DNA from: Fennellomyces sp. T-0311
Lineage: Eukaryota > Mucoromycota > Mucoromycetes > Mucorales > Lichtheimiaceae
DNA: 64,000 bases
Assembly (NCBI GenBank): GCA_025266875.1
Contig: JALLLT010000033.1
Location: forward strand, 1-64,000
Reading direction: 5' to 3'
Shown here: positions 50,587 to 62,182 of the stretch, in pieces
Layout of the letters: each line of letters opens with the position of its first letter
Numbering within the stretch: the first letter of the stretch is position 1
Made by a program: the position numbers and the translations under genes
Notes under the pieces: generated by a model
Seen by the model: only the letters and a program-made list of their open reading frames with translations
Told to the model about the DNA's origin: nothing
Databases searched by the model: none

Positions 50587-53529
50587 ATGACGAAGAACAA
50601 ACGAAGGCGCACAGCGACGTACCAATGCACAATGTGCGGAGGGAGATTCCCATCATCCGATTACACAGATCATGCGAAAGAATGCGCGAGTACGGTACTG
50701 TCTGAGGCTGCTCCAACACTGGGTCAAAACCTGCAGTCGTTGAGCTTCGCTAGTCCAAGCACGCTATCGGGACATATAAGAGCAACTGTTATGATGGATT
50801 CTACTATATCTGGCAACGAGGTTTGAAAAGTATAAAAGTCTATATGCTACGTAGCTGATAGCAATTTATTCGTATCCTAGGATACTGCTGCAGTAGCCCA
50901 AGAAGAGTCGATCGAAATGACTGACAATGAGTACGATTACCAACAGATGGACTTCGATGATTGTAGCTCAATTCACGGCACATCTGATGCCAATATCGAC
51001 CATGAAAGCGGTCCCATCGGTGACAGCAATCTCAATCTTGCAAATGGCCGTGTTCTTGATGACGATATCGATCGCAACCTCGACAATGGTATCGTTCATG
51101 ATATCCCTACGCCTTCCAATGCTCCTGTTCAGGATACTGTCGGCACTCCCACTCTTAGCGGTACTCCTGTTGATCCTCCTGAAGATGAGGATTCAGACGG
51201 CAACGACGACGATGGGGATGACAACATTTACGATTTCCGGTTAACAACTGTGCGTTCAAATCCAGCTTCCGCCACTAGCCATGAATTGTTTGCGCTATTC
51301 AAGAAGTTCGGTGCACAAAGAGAATTGTATAATCAAACGATCAAGATATTCAACGACTACACTTCTGGATCTTTGCCAAAGCTTCTGTCAGCACATCGAT
51401 CGCGTGGCATTCTACGAAGACGAAATCCGATCAAACCAAAAAAATTTGACGTGTGTCCAACAAAAGGATGTAAACTGTACAAGCATGGTGACAAGACGAC
51501 ACTATGCTCCAACGCGGAATGCAGATCCCCGAGGATGGTGCCCGATAAAAAGGGTGACTGTCTAGTTCCGGCCAAAAGTATGCAGTACCTGTCCCTCAAA
51601 AGCCAGCTTGCAATGCTTGTCGGTGAACCGGAAACGCGCGCGCTGTTACGATATCGAAGTCAGTATGAGTCCTCCGAAAATATGTTCAAAGACGTATTCG
51701 ATGGATCAGTATATCGTCAAATTCAGCAATCACACTTCGCGGATGAAATGGACATCGCGCTGGCACTTTTCACTGATGACTTTGATCCTTTCAAGCGCGG
51801 TACTCATTCTATGATGCTTTTGCACGTTGTGATCTTGAATTTACCTCCTGAAAAGCGGTACAAAGACGACTACATGTTGCAGCTTTGCGTCACCCCCGGA
51901 CCCGATAAACCAAAAGATGTATTCAGTTTCCTGGATCCAATGATGGATGATTTAAAGATTTTGCAAGATGAAGGGATCCTTGTCAAGACAGATGATGGCG
52001 ACATACGAGCACACGCCCATTTGCTCTTCACCGGCGGGGATATTCCAGCCTGTGCCAGAATGGCATGTCTCAGTAGCCATAGCCACTATCACGGTTGTCG
52101 AACATGTACTGTAAAGGGCGAATACGTTGATCACTGTATGACATTCCCGCTTTCGTCCGTCAATACGATGCCAGAACCTAGGTTGCGCGAACGAAGCGAT
52201 TTTCTATCTGGGAACAATGATTTAGGTCAAAAGGGTGTATCCCCATTTGTCGAGCTACACTGCTTTCAAGACGCAATGTTCTTTCCTCCGGATATAATGC
52301 ATATGTTGGGTCCGAATATAGGTAAGCAGTTGTGGAAGCTTATATCTGGCAAGGTCGGAGACAAGGAACACAATGCGCTTTATCTGAAACCGAGCGTCTG
52401 CAACCAGATCGGTGAGCTAGTAGCGAAGTCCCAACCATTAACACCGTCGTCGTTCTCCGGCAGCTGTTCTAACGTAGCCACGAAAAACGGATATTATCGT
52501 TCGGTCGACTGGATTCATTTCGTTCTATTCCTTGTCCCCACCATTGTTATGGAGTTTTACGAAAATGATGATACTCGAACGGCTTTGATCAACTTGTCAA
52601 CTATTTTCCGTTACGCATGTAGCTACGAAATTTCAAACGATCAGCTTGTCGATCTCAACGCACGAGTGAATGCTTGGCATCGTTGGCTACAAGATCAAGT
52701 GAACACGGATATGCTACCTCGATCTGTTTTCACTGTGAATCAACATTACCTTTCACACTTATGTGAAACTATCCGACGGCTCGGACCACTTCCATACGTC
52801 GCGGCATTTTCCATGGAACGTGCTATTGGGCAACTGAAGAAACGTATTGGAGCGACGGGTAACAACGCGGGGGTTAATGCTGGTAATGAACTTGTCGATA
52901 TGGCAGCCCTAAAAAGGCGGAACCGTAACAGCGAAGGGCATGGAACGTTCACCCCCAAACCAAAGGAGTTGATTACAATCGAAGATGATGGCAGCAGTCC
53001 AGAAATTTGGGGGCCTTTTCAACAATGTACGCTTACAGAATTGAAGTGTCTAACGCCACTCAAAAAATTCTGGGCGATGGAATGCTGCACGTATGATGTC
53101 GACATTCATGGAAGCGAGATCATTAAAGCTGGATCTCGGATCTGGAAGGATGATGAACATGTGTTTGGTAGGGGCAACCATTCGTTTGTCCGTATACACA
53201 CTTTGGTTGATGTTGATCCCGGTGGAGGCTTTCAATTTGAAAAGAGACAGTACTTCGGTGAAATCCAATGCGCTTTTCGATACAAATACCAGGACTATAG
53301 CGATCGACTTTTGGCTTTGGTTCGCATAGTTAGAACAAAGGTGGCGGATAGCCCTTGGCCGTATATTGATAAGACATCAAGCAAGTTGTGCGTTATTAAC
53401 GTCGAGGATATTGTGGGCTTTGTCGGTCGAGCTCAATCTGCAGACAGATCTCAGTATGTTTATTGGTCTCAACGAAAATCGTCTGTGTGTGATCCGCTAT
53501 TTGATCATGACCATGCTCACTTGTTGTGA
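50587..53529 (+). CDS. Tnp2-type transposase of the CACTA-like element
   Basis: Two exons (50587-50820, 50881-53529) joined across a 60-bp intron give 960 residues without interruption. Residues 14-33 form a C2HC finger (C14, C17, H29, C33 in CTMCGGRFPSSDYTDHAKEC), probably for end binding, preceded by a basic KNKRRR segment. An acidic Asp/Asn-rich linker follows. The core carries the features of Tnp2-like transposases common in fungi: AHAHLLFTGGDIPACARMAC, HGCRTCTVKGEY (the inserted CxxC), and CFQDAMFFPPDIMHMLGPNI. A further Cys motif CPTKGCKLYKHG lies near residue 260. Likely catalyses cut-and-paste transposition in the nucleus. Family membership is by pattern; I have not assigned the catalytic acids individually. 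The frame extends upstream with a TTG start, but ATG 50587 is used. Confidence 0.87.
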
Positions 53530-53794
53530 TAAAGCTCAAAATCCATTGAGTTATATTCATTAAAGTAACATTATCTTTGTCAAAAAGTACCGTTTGATTA
53601 AAACGAAAGTTATAAAAGTGGTTCACATTGCTCGAACTACTTTTTTTGTCCTTGGGGATTATGGATCCCCTATCTTTTGATGGCTCCAAAAGTATATTCA
53701 AACTTTGCATAAAATTTAAATAGCAATGAAAATTAAAATTCAGATTTTGAATATTTGCATATTCAGTTATTCGGTTCTTCAATATTTGGATTAA

Positions 53795-53819
53795 TTTTGC
53801 AGAACAATTTCCCACCGTG
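53795..53819. repeat. Right terminal inverted repeat of the CACTA-like element
   Basis: Reverse complement begins CACGGTGGGAAATTGTTCTG and matches the left end at 48899-48923. It is followed directly by the target duplication tcc (53820-53822). Confidence 0.85.
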
Positions 53820-53822
53820 TCC

Positions 53823-54292
53823 TTAGCACGCAGTAGGAATTTATTTCCCTACATGGAACGAAGCTTTATGTGCAGTTATTGAATTATTTGGACGGCGGCT
53901 TTCAAAAACAAGCACGGATCAGTGGACTGTCATAACCTCATCATCTAGATAAAAGCAGGTAGACATCCGGTCCTATTTTCCATGTTGTTCTCACGCAGTA
54001 TACGTTTGATAGCTGCATATAACCACCATTACGTTATGTAAAAGTTTACAGGAAGAAGGGATGTCATGTCCAAACAAAGTTCGACCTGCCGCAGCAGTTG
54101 CCGCAGCAGCAAATTTAGTGCCGCTCAAAAGCTCGTACGTGATGTATATATTAAAATGTTACACATGCTTCTAATTCTTGCCTCGCTCCTTTCTTTATCT
54201 CCATCAATTTTTCCTTTTATCGTATAATCCAGTTACCCGGATATCACAAGCAGTGCTATAAGTAAATCGTCAGAAGCTACCGACGATAAAGA
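53823..54292. other. Region upstream of ABC transporter 2
   Basis: Presumed promoter and leader of ABC2. A short frame from 54061/54066 (MSKQSSTCRSSCRSSKFSAA in one frame) could be an alternative first exon. Its gtacgt donor joins no downstream acceptor that leads in frame into the conserved part, so it was not included. Confidence 0.4.
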
Positions 54293-57200
54293 ATGGCAGT
54301 ATTGAGAAAGGAAGTAGTATCTGGTATGCGTAACTCTTATCATAAATATTAGTACATACATAGATAACACGTTATTCAGATCCAGTAGAAGCTGTAACGC
54401 AATACGATCAATTAAAGCGGGAGCTATCTCAAATCAGCAGACGACAGTCCATACAAGATGATAAACTAGAAGAGGGAATTGCCTCTGAAGAAGAATTCGA
54501 TCTGGACGACTTCTTACAGACAATGTCAGCTGATGGCGAGAAAGCTGGACAGAAGATAAAGCACATTGGGGTTATTTGGAAATATTTGACCGTTGAAGTA
54601 CTGACTCCGTATACTGGTTTATAAAAGCAGTTTGCTAAATGACAGTTTTTTTACAGGGCTTTGGCGCTGATACTCACCCTATTCCAAACTTGCTTACCAC
54701 TGCCATAAAAGTGTTTATGCCTTGGAAATTATTTGGGTTTACGTTTGGTACCGCGAGTAGAAAGACCATCCTACAGGATTTGACTGGTTTCTGCAAAGAT
54801 GGAGAAATGCTTCTGGTGCTCGGTCGTCCAGGCGCAGGCTGTACAAGCTTACTCAAAGTCCTTGCGAATATGCGTGGCTCCTACACCAAGGTTGACGGTC
54901 AAATTAGCTACGGTGGGATCGACCACAAAACATTTTCCTCGCGTTATCGCGGACAAGTTGTTTACAACCACGAAGAAGATCAGCATTACCCTTCACTTAC
55001 CTTGAAACAAACACTACAGTTTGCGTTACGTACGAAAACTCCCGGGAATAGGCTACCGCAAGAGACTCGCAAGGAGTTTGTCGACAAGATAATTTATCTT
55101 CTCGGTAACATGCTGGGTCTGTTAAAAAAGATGGATACCTTGGTCGGCAATACTTGGATTCGCGGTTTATCTGGTGGCGAACGCAAACGTCTTTCGATTG
55201 CTGAAATTATGATCACTCAGAGTGCCATCAATTGTTGGGACTGTTCAACACGTGGTTTGGATTCTGCAACTGCGTACGATTATATTAGATCATTGCGCAT
55301 CATGACGAATATCCGCAATACGACTACCATTGCAACACTCTACCAAGCCTCGGATAACATATACTCGACTTTTGATAAGGTGCTGTTGTTGGACACCGGG
55401 CGATGCATCTACTTCGGACCAGTTGACGAAGCCAAGGCTTACTTTGAAGAAATGGGTTTCTATTGTCATCCACGTACATCAACTCCCGACTTTTTGACTG
55501 GTATCTGCAACCCATTGGAACGTGAAGTCCAGCCAGGCATGGAATTAAAGGTGCCACAGCACGCATCTGACTTTGATGCACGTTACCGCGAATCCGCTGT
55601 ATGCAAGAGGATGATGAACGAACTCCAAAAATATGAAAACAGGATTACACGAGAGAATCATGCTGAGCTATTCAAGGAAGCAGTCAGAGATGAGCAACAA
55701 AAACGTGCATTTCGAAACCAACCCTACGTTGCATCATTCTACCAGCAAGTCGAAGCATTGACAATTCGGCAGTACCACTTGCTACTCAAGGATTGGGATG
55801 GGCTCGTTTCACGCTACACTACGGTCCTCATCCTTAGCTTAATCACTGGATCCTGCTTCTACAGCCTTCCATTAGATGGTGCTGGCGCGTTTGCACGAAC
55901 TGGATGCATTTTATGGATTGCGATGGCCAATGCGTATATCAGTCAGAATGAGATTTTCTACTTTTTTACGGGTAGACCAGTTCTAGAAAAGCAGAAGCAT
56001 TTTGCAATGTATCGGCCATCTGCATTTTACGTTGCTCAAATTATCATGGATATCCCTCTCACTGTCGCTCAAAGTAAGTTTAACACGCTCGAAGATTATA
56101 AAAAAAAGCTTGTTAACATTTTTATATCGATAATAGTTGTTATGAGTGTCGTTGCTTCATATTTTTTGGCTGGTCTCAATTTGACGGCAGGAAGATTTTT
56201 CACGCATATCATTATGCTTATTTTTATCAACTTGACAATGAGCGGCTTTTTCCGGCTCGTGGGTGTTATCACTGGTCAAATTTTTATGGCTTCTCAGCTC
56301 GGTGGTGTTTTTAACATTCTTCTATTTCTGACCACTGGTTATGTTATTCCGTACAAGTCCATGCACCCATGGTTTCTCTGGTATGCTTTTCCACTTTGTT
56401 ATATGATTTGCAAAGTATTAATAAGTCCAATTGCATCTAAAGGATTTTTTGGATCAATCCGCTTGCATATATTTACAAGGGTCTTTTGAGCAACGAGATG
56501 TCGGGACAGGTGTACACTTGTGAAGGCCAAGGGAACTCGGTACCACATGGACCTGGATACGACGACTGGAACTACAAAGTATGCACAATGCCAGGTGGTA
56601 ATCCCGGCGAAAATTTTGTCCATGGGGAAGGCTACTTGGATACGGTCCTGGGATATGATACTTCACAAATGTGGGTACCTGATTTCGTCGCTGTCGTTGG
56701 CTTTTTCGTGTTTTTCACAGTTGCTTCGGTAACTCTCATGGAATTCACGAACGCATCAGGTGACAATGCTGGAAGCAATGCTACCAAACGGTACCTACGT
56801 GGCAAGGCACCCAAACCGCGCACTGAACAAGAAGAAGATGAACGTCGTAAACGACAGCAGGAGATTACTATGGATAATACCGCTTCGAGTGCAACTTTCT
56901 CATGGCAGCATATCAATTACAGCATACCAAGCGCAAATGGTCCATTGCAGCTACTCAACAACGTATCCGGTATCATCAAACCTGGCCATTTGACAGCACT
57001 TATGGGTGCCACTGGAACTGGAAAAACTACGTTACTCGATGTGCTTGCACGCCGAAAGACTATCGGTAATGTTGACGGGCGAATCTATCTCAACAATGAG
57101 ATACTATTGGATGATTTTGAGCGCATTACTGCTTATTGTGAGCAAATGGATATCCACCAGCCAATGTCGACTGTCCGCGAAGCTATGCAATTCTCTGCCT

Positions 57201-58838
57201 ATCTACGACAAGATGTCAATATTTCGAAGGAAGACAAGGACGCATATGTTGAAGAGATTATTCAACTGCTTGAAATGGAAGATATTGGCGATGCACAGAT
57301 CGGTACTGTCGAAGAAGGCTCTGGTATTTCGGTTGAGGAACGCAAGCGCCTTACAATCGGTATGGAGCTGGTCAGCAAGCCAAAGTTGCTCTTCTTGGAC
57401 GAACCCACGTCTGGTTTGGACGCACAGAGCTCTTACAACATTGTACGATTCCTTCGCAAGCTCGCAGACGCCGGTTGGCCAGTTTTATGCACGATACATC
57501 AACCTTCAGCACTTTTATTCGAACACTTTGACTCTATATTGCTCTTGGTACAAGGTGGTCGTACAGCTTACTATGGTCCTATTGGTGACGACGCACGTAC
57601 AATGATCAATTACTTTGAATCAAACGGAGGCCCTAAATGTGCACCCGAAGCCAATCCGGCAGAATATATTCTTCAAGCTGTTGGTGCTGGTACTGGAGCA
57701 ACAACTACTTCTGACGACTGGGCTGAAATCTGGCGCAACTCATTCCAAGCTAAGGAACTTGATCAAGAGCTGGAGAACATACATAAATTGACCGGCGTGG
57801 ACCCAAAGCGCAGAACTATGATATACGCCACACCCTTCTGGACACAGCTTGCTCTTGTATGCAAGCGTTTGTGGGTCGTCTACTGGCGTTCGTTTTCTTA
57901 CAACATTGGGCGTATTACTATGATCGTTGTGGCCTCGCTCTTTCTTGGGTTCTCCTACTGGCAATTATCAAATAACATTGTAGATCTGCAGAATCGGGCA
58001 TTTATTCTCATTTCGACAACGGTTATGGCGGAAACCTTGGTAAGCTTGAAATATTTGTGACACATTGTAGTGATGTTGATTGAGTATTCCTTAGATTCGT
58101 GCAGTGCAACCGATGTTTTTGATGGAACGCTCATATTTTCGGCGCGACTATGCTTCTCGATACTATGGCTGGCTACCGTTCTCTATATCCATCATAATGG
58201 TGGAGATCATCTACGTACTCGTGCTTGCCGCAATTTTTTTGTGCATCACCTATTGGACGATCGGTTTTGCAAGTACCTCCGCTACAGTCGGTTATTTCTA
58301 CATTATGCTGGCCGTCAAAGTCATTTGGGCTGTCACACTTGGTCTCGTACTTGCATCGCTCACGGAGAACGCAATCGTCGCCCTGACGGTTAATGTCTTG
58401 ATGACATCCACTATGAACATGTTCGCTGGTTTGTTCCAGACACCGGAAGCTATGCCACGGTTCTACAGCTCTTGGGTATACTGGGCAAATCCAGTGCACT
58501 ACTATGTCGAAGGCCTACTTACCAACGTAATCGAACATCTGCAAGTTGTTTGCAACGAGGGCGATATGATCAAATTCAACGTTCCACTAGGGCAGACATG
58601 TGGTGAATACATGGCCAACTTCTTTGCGCTCGGAGGTACTGGTTACATCACCGACAGCAATGCTACAGATGTTTGCAACTATTGCAAGTTCAAATCTGGT
58701 AAAGAATTCTATACGGTAAACTACAACTGGTCCGCATCAAACAAGTGGCGTAACGTCGCGATCATCATTGGGCTTGCAGTTTTCAACACATTGACGTTTT
58801 TTGTACTTTGCTACTGGAAGCGAAAAGCGAAGCGATAA
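54293..58838 (+). CDS. PDR-type ABC transporter 2 (ABCG, full size), tandem paralogue
   Basis: Second full PDR pump in the same orientation as ABC1. Six exons (54293-54323, 54380-54597, 54657-56073, 56137-56380, 56443-58039, 58095-58838) with intron positions identical to ABC1; 1,416 residues. The motif set is the same: NBD1 GRPGAGCTS and CWDCSTRGLD (degenerate), LSGGERKRLS (canonical); NBD2 Walker A GATGTGKTTLLDV, Walker B LLFLDEPTSGLD, signature ISVEERKRLTIG. The last exon of both copies has exactly 744 nt. The N-terminus differs (MAVLRKEVVSDPVEAVTQYD) and is about 26 residues shorter; ATG 54293 is the only start I could connect in frame. Third positions have drifted from ABC1 except in a 248-bp identical tract in NBD2. 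Substrate not deducible. Confidence 0.92.
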
Positions 58839-59213
58839 ATTATTATTCTCAATTTATGCATCACCATATACACCTCCTATGTATGCTCGTTATACTCTCC
58901 ACTAGCTAAAATATATGCAGATGTCCAGTTATGCTACGAAATCTCGTTCTTATGTAATATAACAGTCGCTTAATTCATTGAAACATGGTGGAAATATTTA
59001 TAAAAGGTTCAAACATTCAAAAGTAATCATCAAAAAAGTGCAAGAAAGAGTCCTGCAGGGAAGAACATCCGCGACACAAGAAACCACACCTAGCGTGGTG
59101 TCTCATCTCCAAAGTTATGCAATCAACTTTTATTTTACTACAGCATATATTTACTATAACGGCCTGTATTTTTTCCAGTATGTAGGGTTATTTCAAACAT
59201 GGCATCAGCACTT

Positions 59214-59239
59214 TATATATATATATATATATATATATG
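59214..59239. repeat. (TA)13 microsatellite
   Basis: Perfect TA run of about 26 bp in the spacer after ABC2. Confidence 0.9.
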
Positions 59240-59692
59240 TACCGTAGGAAACCGACAGGTCAATAGTCTTCCAAATAAAATCCTCTTTTTTTTCAACTAA
59301 TCATCACAAAATGCAAAAGTTTTTCAATTGCGTTGGTAAATCTTCTTCTACTCAGAAATATTTAGAAAGATATATATGTAGTATCACTTCGGAAAATTCA
59401 TCTTATAACTGACACGCAAGATCATAGATGAGATCGTGTATAAGTAATGAAGCTGGCCCAATAGTTTACCACAGGCTTTATCAGCGTATGGCTACTTGGA
59501 CAACAATGCAGGCACACACTTCTAAAAATCATTCATTCATTAAGATATAGTGACATCGGTAGCTTCATTTAATAATATATAAGGGATACACAATACATTA
59601 CGACCTTTCACATGTTTTTAGGTAGAAATTGGATAACACACATTGAATTTTGCAAAACCGAACGAAAGGTTAAGAAACCGTCTGAAGAGGTA

Positions 59693-59880
59693 CGGTGTGT
59701 ACCTCCCTCAAATGTTGACATCCCCGCTTCAAAAGTTGGCGTATGTACGTTAGCACCCAGGTTTTTGCATCCTCGCTTTTTGCACACCCCACGTTTTTGC
59801 ACATCCTCAGTTTTTGCACATCCTCAGTTTTTGCACTACATTTTCTGAGAACCGCCTGCGCAAAAAGCAGGGTTCCATTG
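59693..59880. mobile_element. 188-bp pogo/Tc1-like MITE with internal tandem repeats
   Basis: TA dinucleotides flank it (59691-59692 and 59881-59882). The ends are loosely inverted (CGGTGTGTACCTCCC at the left; complement of GGGTTCCATTG at the right), similar to the CAGTGGAACC ends of pogo-type elements. The interior has four to five copies of a 17-18 bp unit around TTTTTGCACATCCTCAG (59762-59836). Confidence 0.5.
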
Positions 59881-60130
59881 TATCTGCTTCTTGCTTTCTG
59901 ACATTGTTCCCTTTCTCGCGACTGCTTCCTTTCCCCTACTGCTGCATAGGGTTTTCATTTCCTTGTTCAACCGGATTAGACGAGAGCGGAAAGCTGAGAT
60001 CAGCGTGCGTTCATTTACGTCGTCGATAAAGACTTTCATTTCATTCTGTAATAAATGAAGTAACGTTTATAGTAGAAATTTATATGTGTATAAAATTGTA
60101 AAATGAGTAAAATTACAGTACATACATAAC

Positions 60131-60979
60131 TTATTTGAATTGCCCGGGAATCTTGGAGTTACCAGCAGCGTCCAAGATACCAAAATGGGGTTCAATGCCA
60201 AATTCACCTCCATCCTTCCACTTGGAATCGTGCGATTCAAAATAATAGTACTTGATATTGCTAGCCTTGAGTGCCTTGATGAGAGTAACCATACCTTCGA
60301 CGCTTGGTTGAGCCTGGTTGATAGCATTGCCTTCGGTGGGCCATCCGACCTCAGTGACGACGATAGTCTTCCCCTTAGCCTTGACACCGAAAGCATCAAT
60401 CTGAGCCTTCAAGTTGTTGAAAGCCTCCGAAGCGGGAACACCGCCGAAGAAGGGATGGATGTTGAGGTATATAGTAGCAGAAGCGTCAACCATTTCGGGG
60501 CAAAAGGCGGCAGGGGTATCAACAGTACCGACGTTCATGTCAGGGAAGATAGCCTTGACTTGGTTGATCTTGCCAACGATAGCAGCACTGTCCATTACAC
60601 CACCCTGAACAACTTCATTGCCGACGGCAATACCGGAAATCAATTTGTAGTCGGCAGCCTTGACGTTCTTCTCCAAAGCAGAAATCTCGGCTTCATCGTT
60701 GTCACCATCGATCCAGGCAGCAGCAAGAACTTGCATACCACCACCGTTCTTCTCAATGGCCTTGAGTATCTTTGGGAGTTGGTCACACTCTTGGGAGTAG
60801 GTACGAATGTGTGTGATTCCGTTATCCTTGAAGCGCTTCACAAAGTTATTGACTTGGTCGGCATTGTGGCAAGCACCATCAGAGGCTTTGGCGGTGTAGG
60901 TGATACCCCACAAAACACCAGGAGCGGCTTGCGAAAGTGCGGCAACGGAAAGAAAGGCAATGACAAATGAAAACATCAT
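60131..60979 (-). CDS. Secreted GH17 glucan 1,3-beta-glucosidase/endo-glucanase (BGL2/SCW type)
   Basis: Extracellular or cell-wall glycoside hydrolase family 17 enzyme acting on beta-1,3-glucan, with a role in wall remodelling by family knowledge. Single exon, 282 residues from ATG 60979 (MMFSFVIAFLSVAALSQAAP), a clear signal peptide; the next ATG (60976) is equivalent, and an in-frame GTG at 61015 is less likely. Catalytic residues are recognisable: acid/base Glu in AVGNEVV and nucleophile Glu in VTEVGWPTEG. Other family blocks: VLWGITYTAKA at the start of strand 1, GITHIRTYSQEC, and YYYFESHDSKWK near the end. No GPI signal or Ser/Thr tail, so probably soluble or loosely wall-bound. Codon use is GC-biased relative to its surroundings, indicating good expression. 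Confidence 0.93.
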   Translation of the reverse strand: MMFSFVIAFLSVAALSQAAPGVLWGITYTAKASDGACHNADQVNNFVKRFKDNGITHIRTYSQECDQLPKILKAIEKNGGGMQVLAAAWIDGDNDEAEISALEKNVKAADYKLISGIAVGNEVVQGGVMDSAAIVGKINQVKAIFPDMNVGTVDTPAAFCPEMVDASATIYLNIHPFFGGVPASEAFNNLKAQIDAFGVKAKGKTIVVTEVGWPTEGNAINQAQPSVEGMVTLIKALKASNIKYYYFESHDSKWKDGGEFGIEPHFGILDAAGNSKIPGQFK

Positions 60980-62159
60980 TATAAGAGAAGGAATATTAGA
61001 AGCTCTGCTTCGCACTAGAAATGAATGCGTGATGATTCAACGACTCCCCGAATCGACTACTCTTTATATTTTCTCACCATGCAAAGTACCTGAACCTTGA
61101 CTGTTACCATTACATTGCATACACATATTGTAAATCATCAAGCCTGACCGGGATAGGTACACTTTGTTCATTACGACCTACTTTTATCCGAATGTGGTGC
61201 CGAAATATTAAAAGGCGATCATTCACGGGAGCAGAAATATGGTGTCATAGATACTATATCGGTAAACATCTAGGCTATGGGACAAGGCTGGTCAGTACGA
61301 CGTTCAATGTCACCACTTTACTCCAACTAAACTATTTTACTTTTTTATACGCCTTTCCGCTATATACCTTTTTGCGGAAAGAATACCTACCTTTGAAGAA
61401 AAATGACGCCAACAGACGTCATGGTGAGTATAGTAAGAAAAATCAAATGACAACATGCTTCTGTTATAGGAGCAATACAATATAATCCGGACAAAGATGG
61501 CTTGAGTAGGTTTGATCATTGTTGGCGCCTTCTCGCGTGTTGGTGGTGGAGACGGCCTCTTCAAAGAGTTTAGGATTATTTGCTGATCACAATTGTAAGC
61601 GTAAATGTATTAAGATGCCAGGCCTGTGCAGGTGGCCATATCTGAAACATTTATGCATTCTCCTCTCAATATTAGCATGACAAATAGTAACTTGGTGTTG
61701 ACTACAACTTCGCGGCTTTAAAACCATTACATTGGCGTTAAAGCTCACTATGTAATTGTAAGCACACAGTACCGTAAAACAGTGAAAGGTTATCACTGAA
61801 GAAGCTCTCGCGCGACATAGACCACATGTGTCGGGGAAGAAAACTCAACCTGCTATTATCAGAGTAATCCATATGTGAACGTTGAATCGTGTATTGCTAT
61901 TTTTTAGCGGTGTAACACTATGGTCATCTTGCATATTCATCATTCCAGGCTCTATAGACATAGATTATTGTTGAATAGAATGTTGTGTGATTACTATTCA
62001 TATATAGACACTGGTCTCAAACATAGAATCGATCGTCAGTGCCACAAATGAACTTATAACTTCACTTGGAGTGATCAAAATTCAAAACATGGGAATACCA
62101 GCAAGGATATGATGTGGGTAAATAATGTATTCATCAGTAACAACCATAATACTTTTACG

Positions 62160-62182
62160 CACACACACACACACACACACAC
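62160..62182. repeat. (CA)n microsatellite
   Basis: Run of about 23 bp of CA, then an interrupted acatacacac. The short frames on both strands here consist of repeated His-Thr or Cys-Val and are not genes. Confidence 0.9.

Larger units (their letters stand above)
48899..53819. mobile_element. Apparently complete 4.9-kb CACTA-like DNA transposon
   Basis: The element is 4,921 bp. Its ends are inverted repeats of about 25 bp with 3 mismatches, the outer 14 bp perfect (CACGGTGGGAAATT). They are flanked by a 3-bp direct repeat TCC (48896-48898 and 53820-53822), the size made by CMC/En-Spm elements. Subterminal DNA at the left carries several GAATATT/AATATTC words (48924-49031), with similar ATATTC words at the right end (53690-53790). 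En/Spm elements likewise have subterminal repeats, bound by TnpA. Inside are two divergent genes: a Tnp2-type transposase (50587-53529, +) and a coiled-coil accessory protein (49121-50337, -). Both frames are uninterrupted after removal of short introns, so the copy may be young or active. It sits between the two tandem ABC transporters. Confidence 0.85.
58839..60130. other. Intergenic region downstream of ABC transporter 2
   Basis: No gene recognised. Holds a TA microsatellite (59214-59239) and a pogo-like MITE (59693-59880), listed separately. The 89-codon frame at 58978-59247 ends in the TA repeat (IYIYIYIY) and is not credible as a gene. Confidence 0.5.

Noticed and set aside
54061..54134. 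Alternative first exon for ABC transporter 2
   Set aside because: None of the downstream acceptors tried gives an open frame into the conserved second exon; ATG 54293 does.
59762..59836. Tandem 17-18 bp repeats considered as a CRISPR-like array
   Set aside because: The units are directly adjacent without unique spacers, in a eukaryotic genome, inside a MITE.
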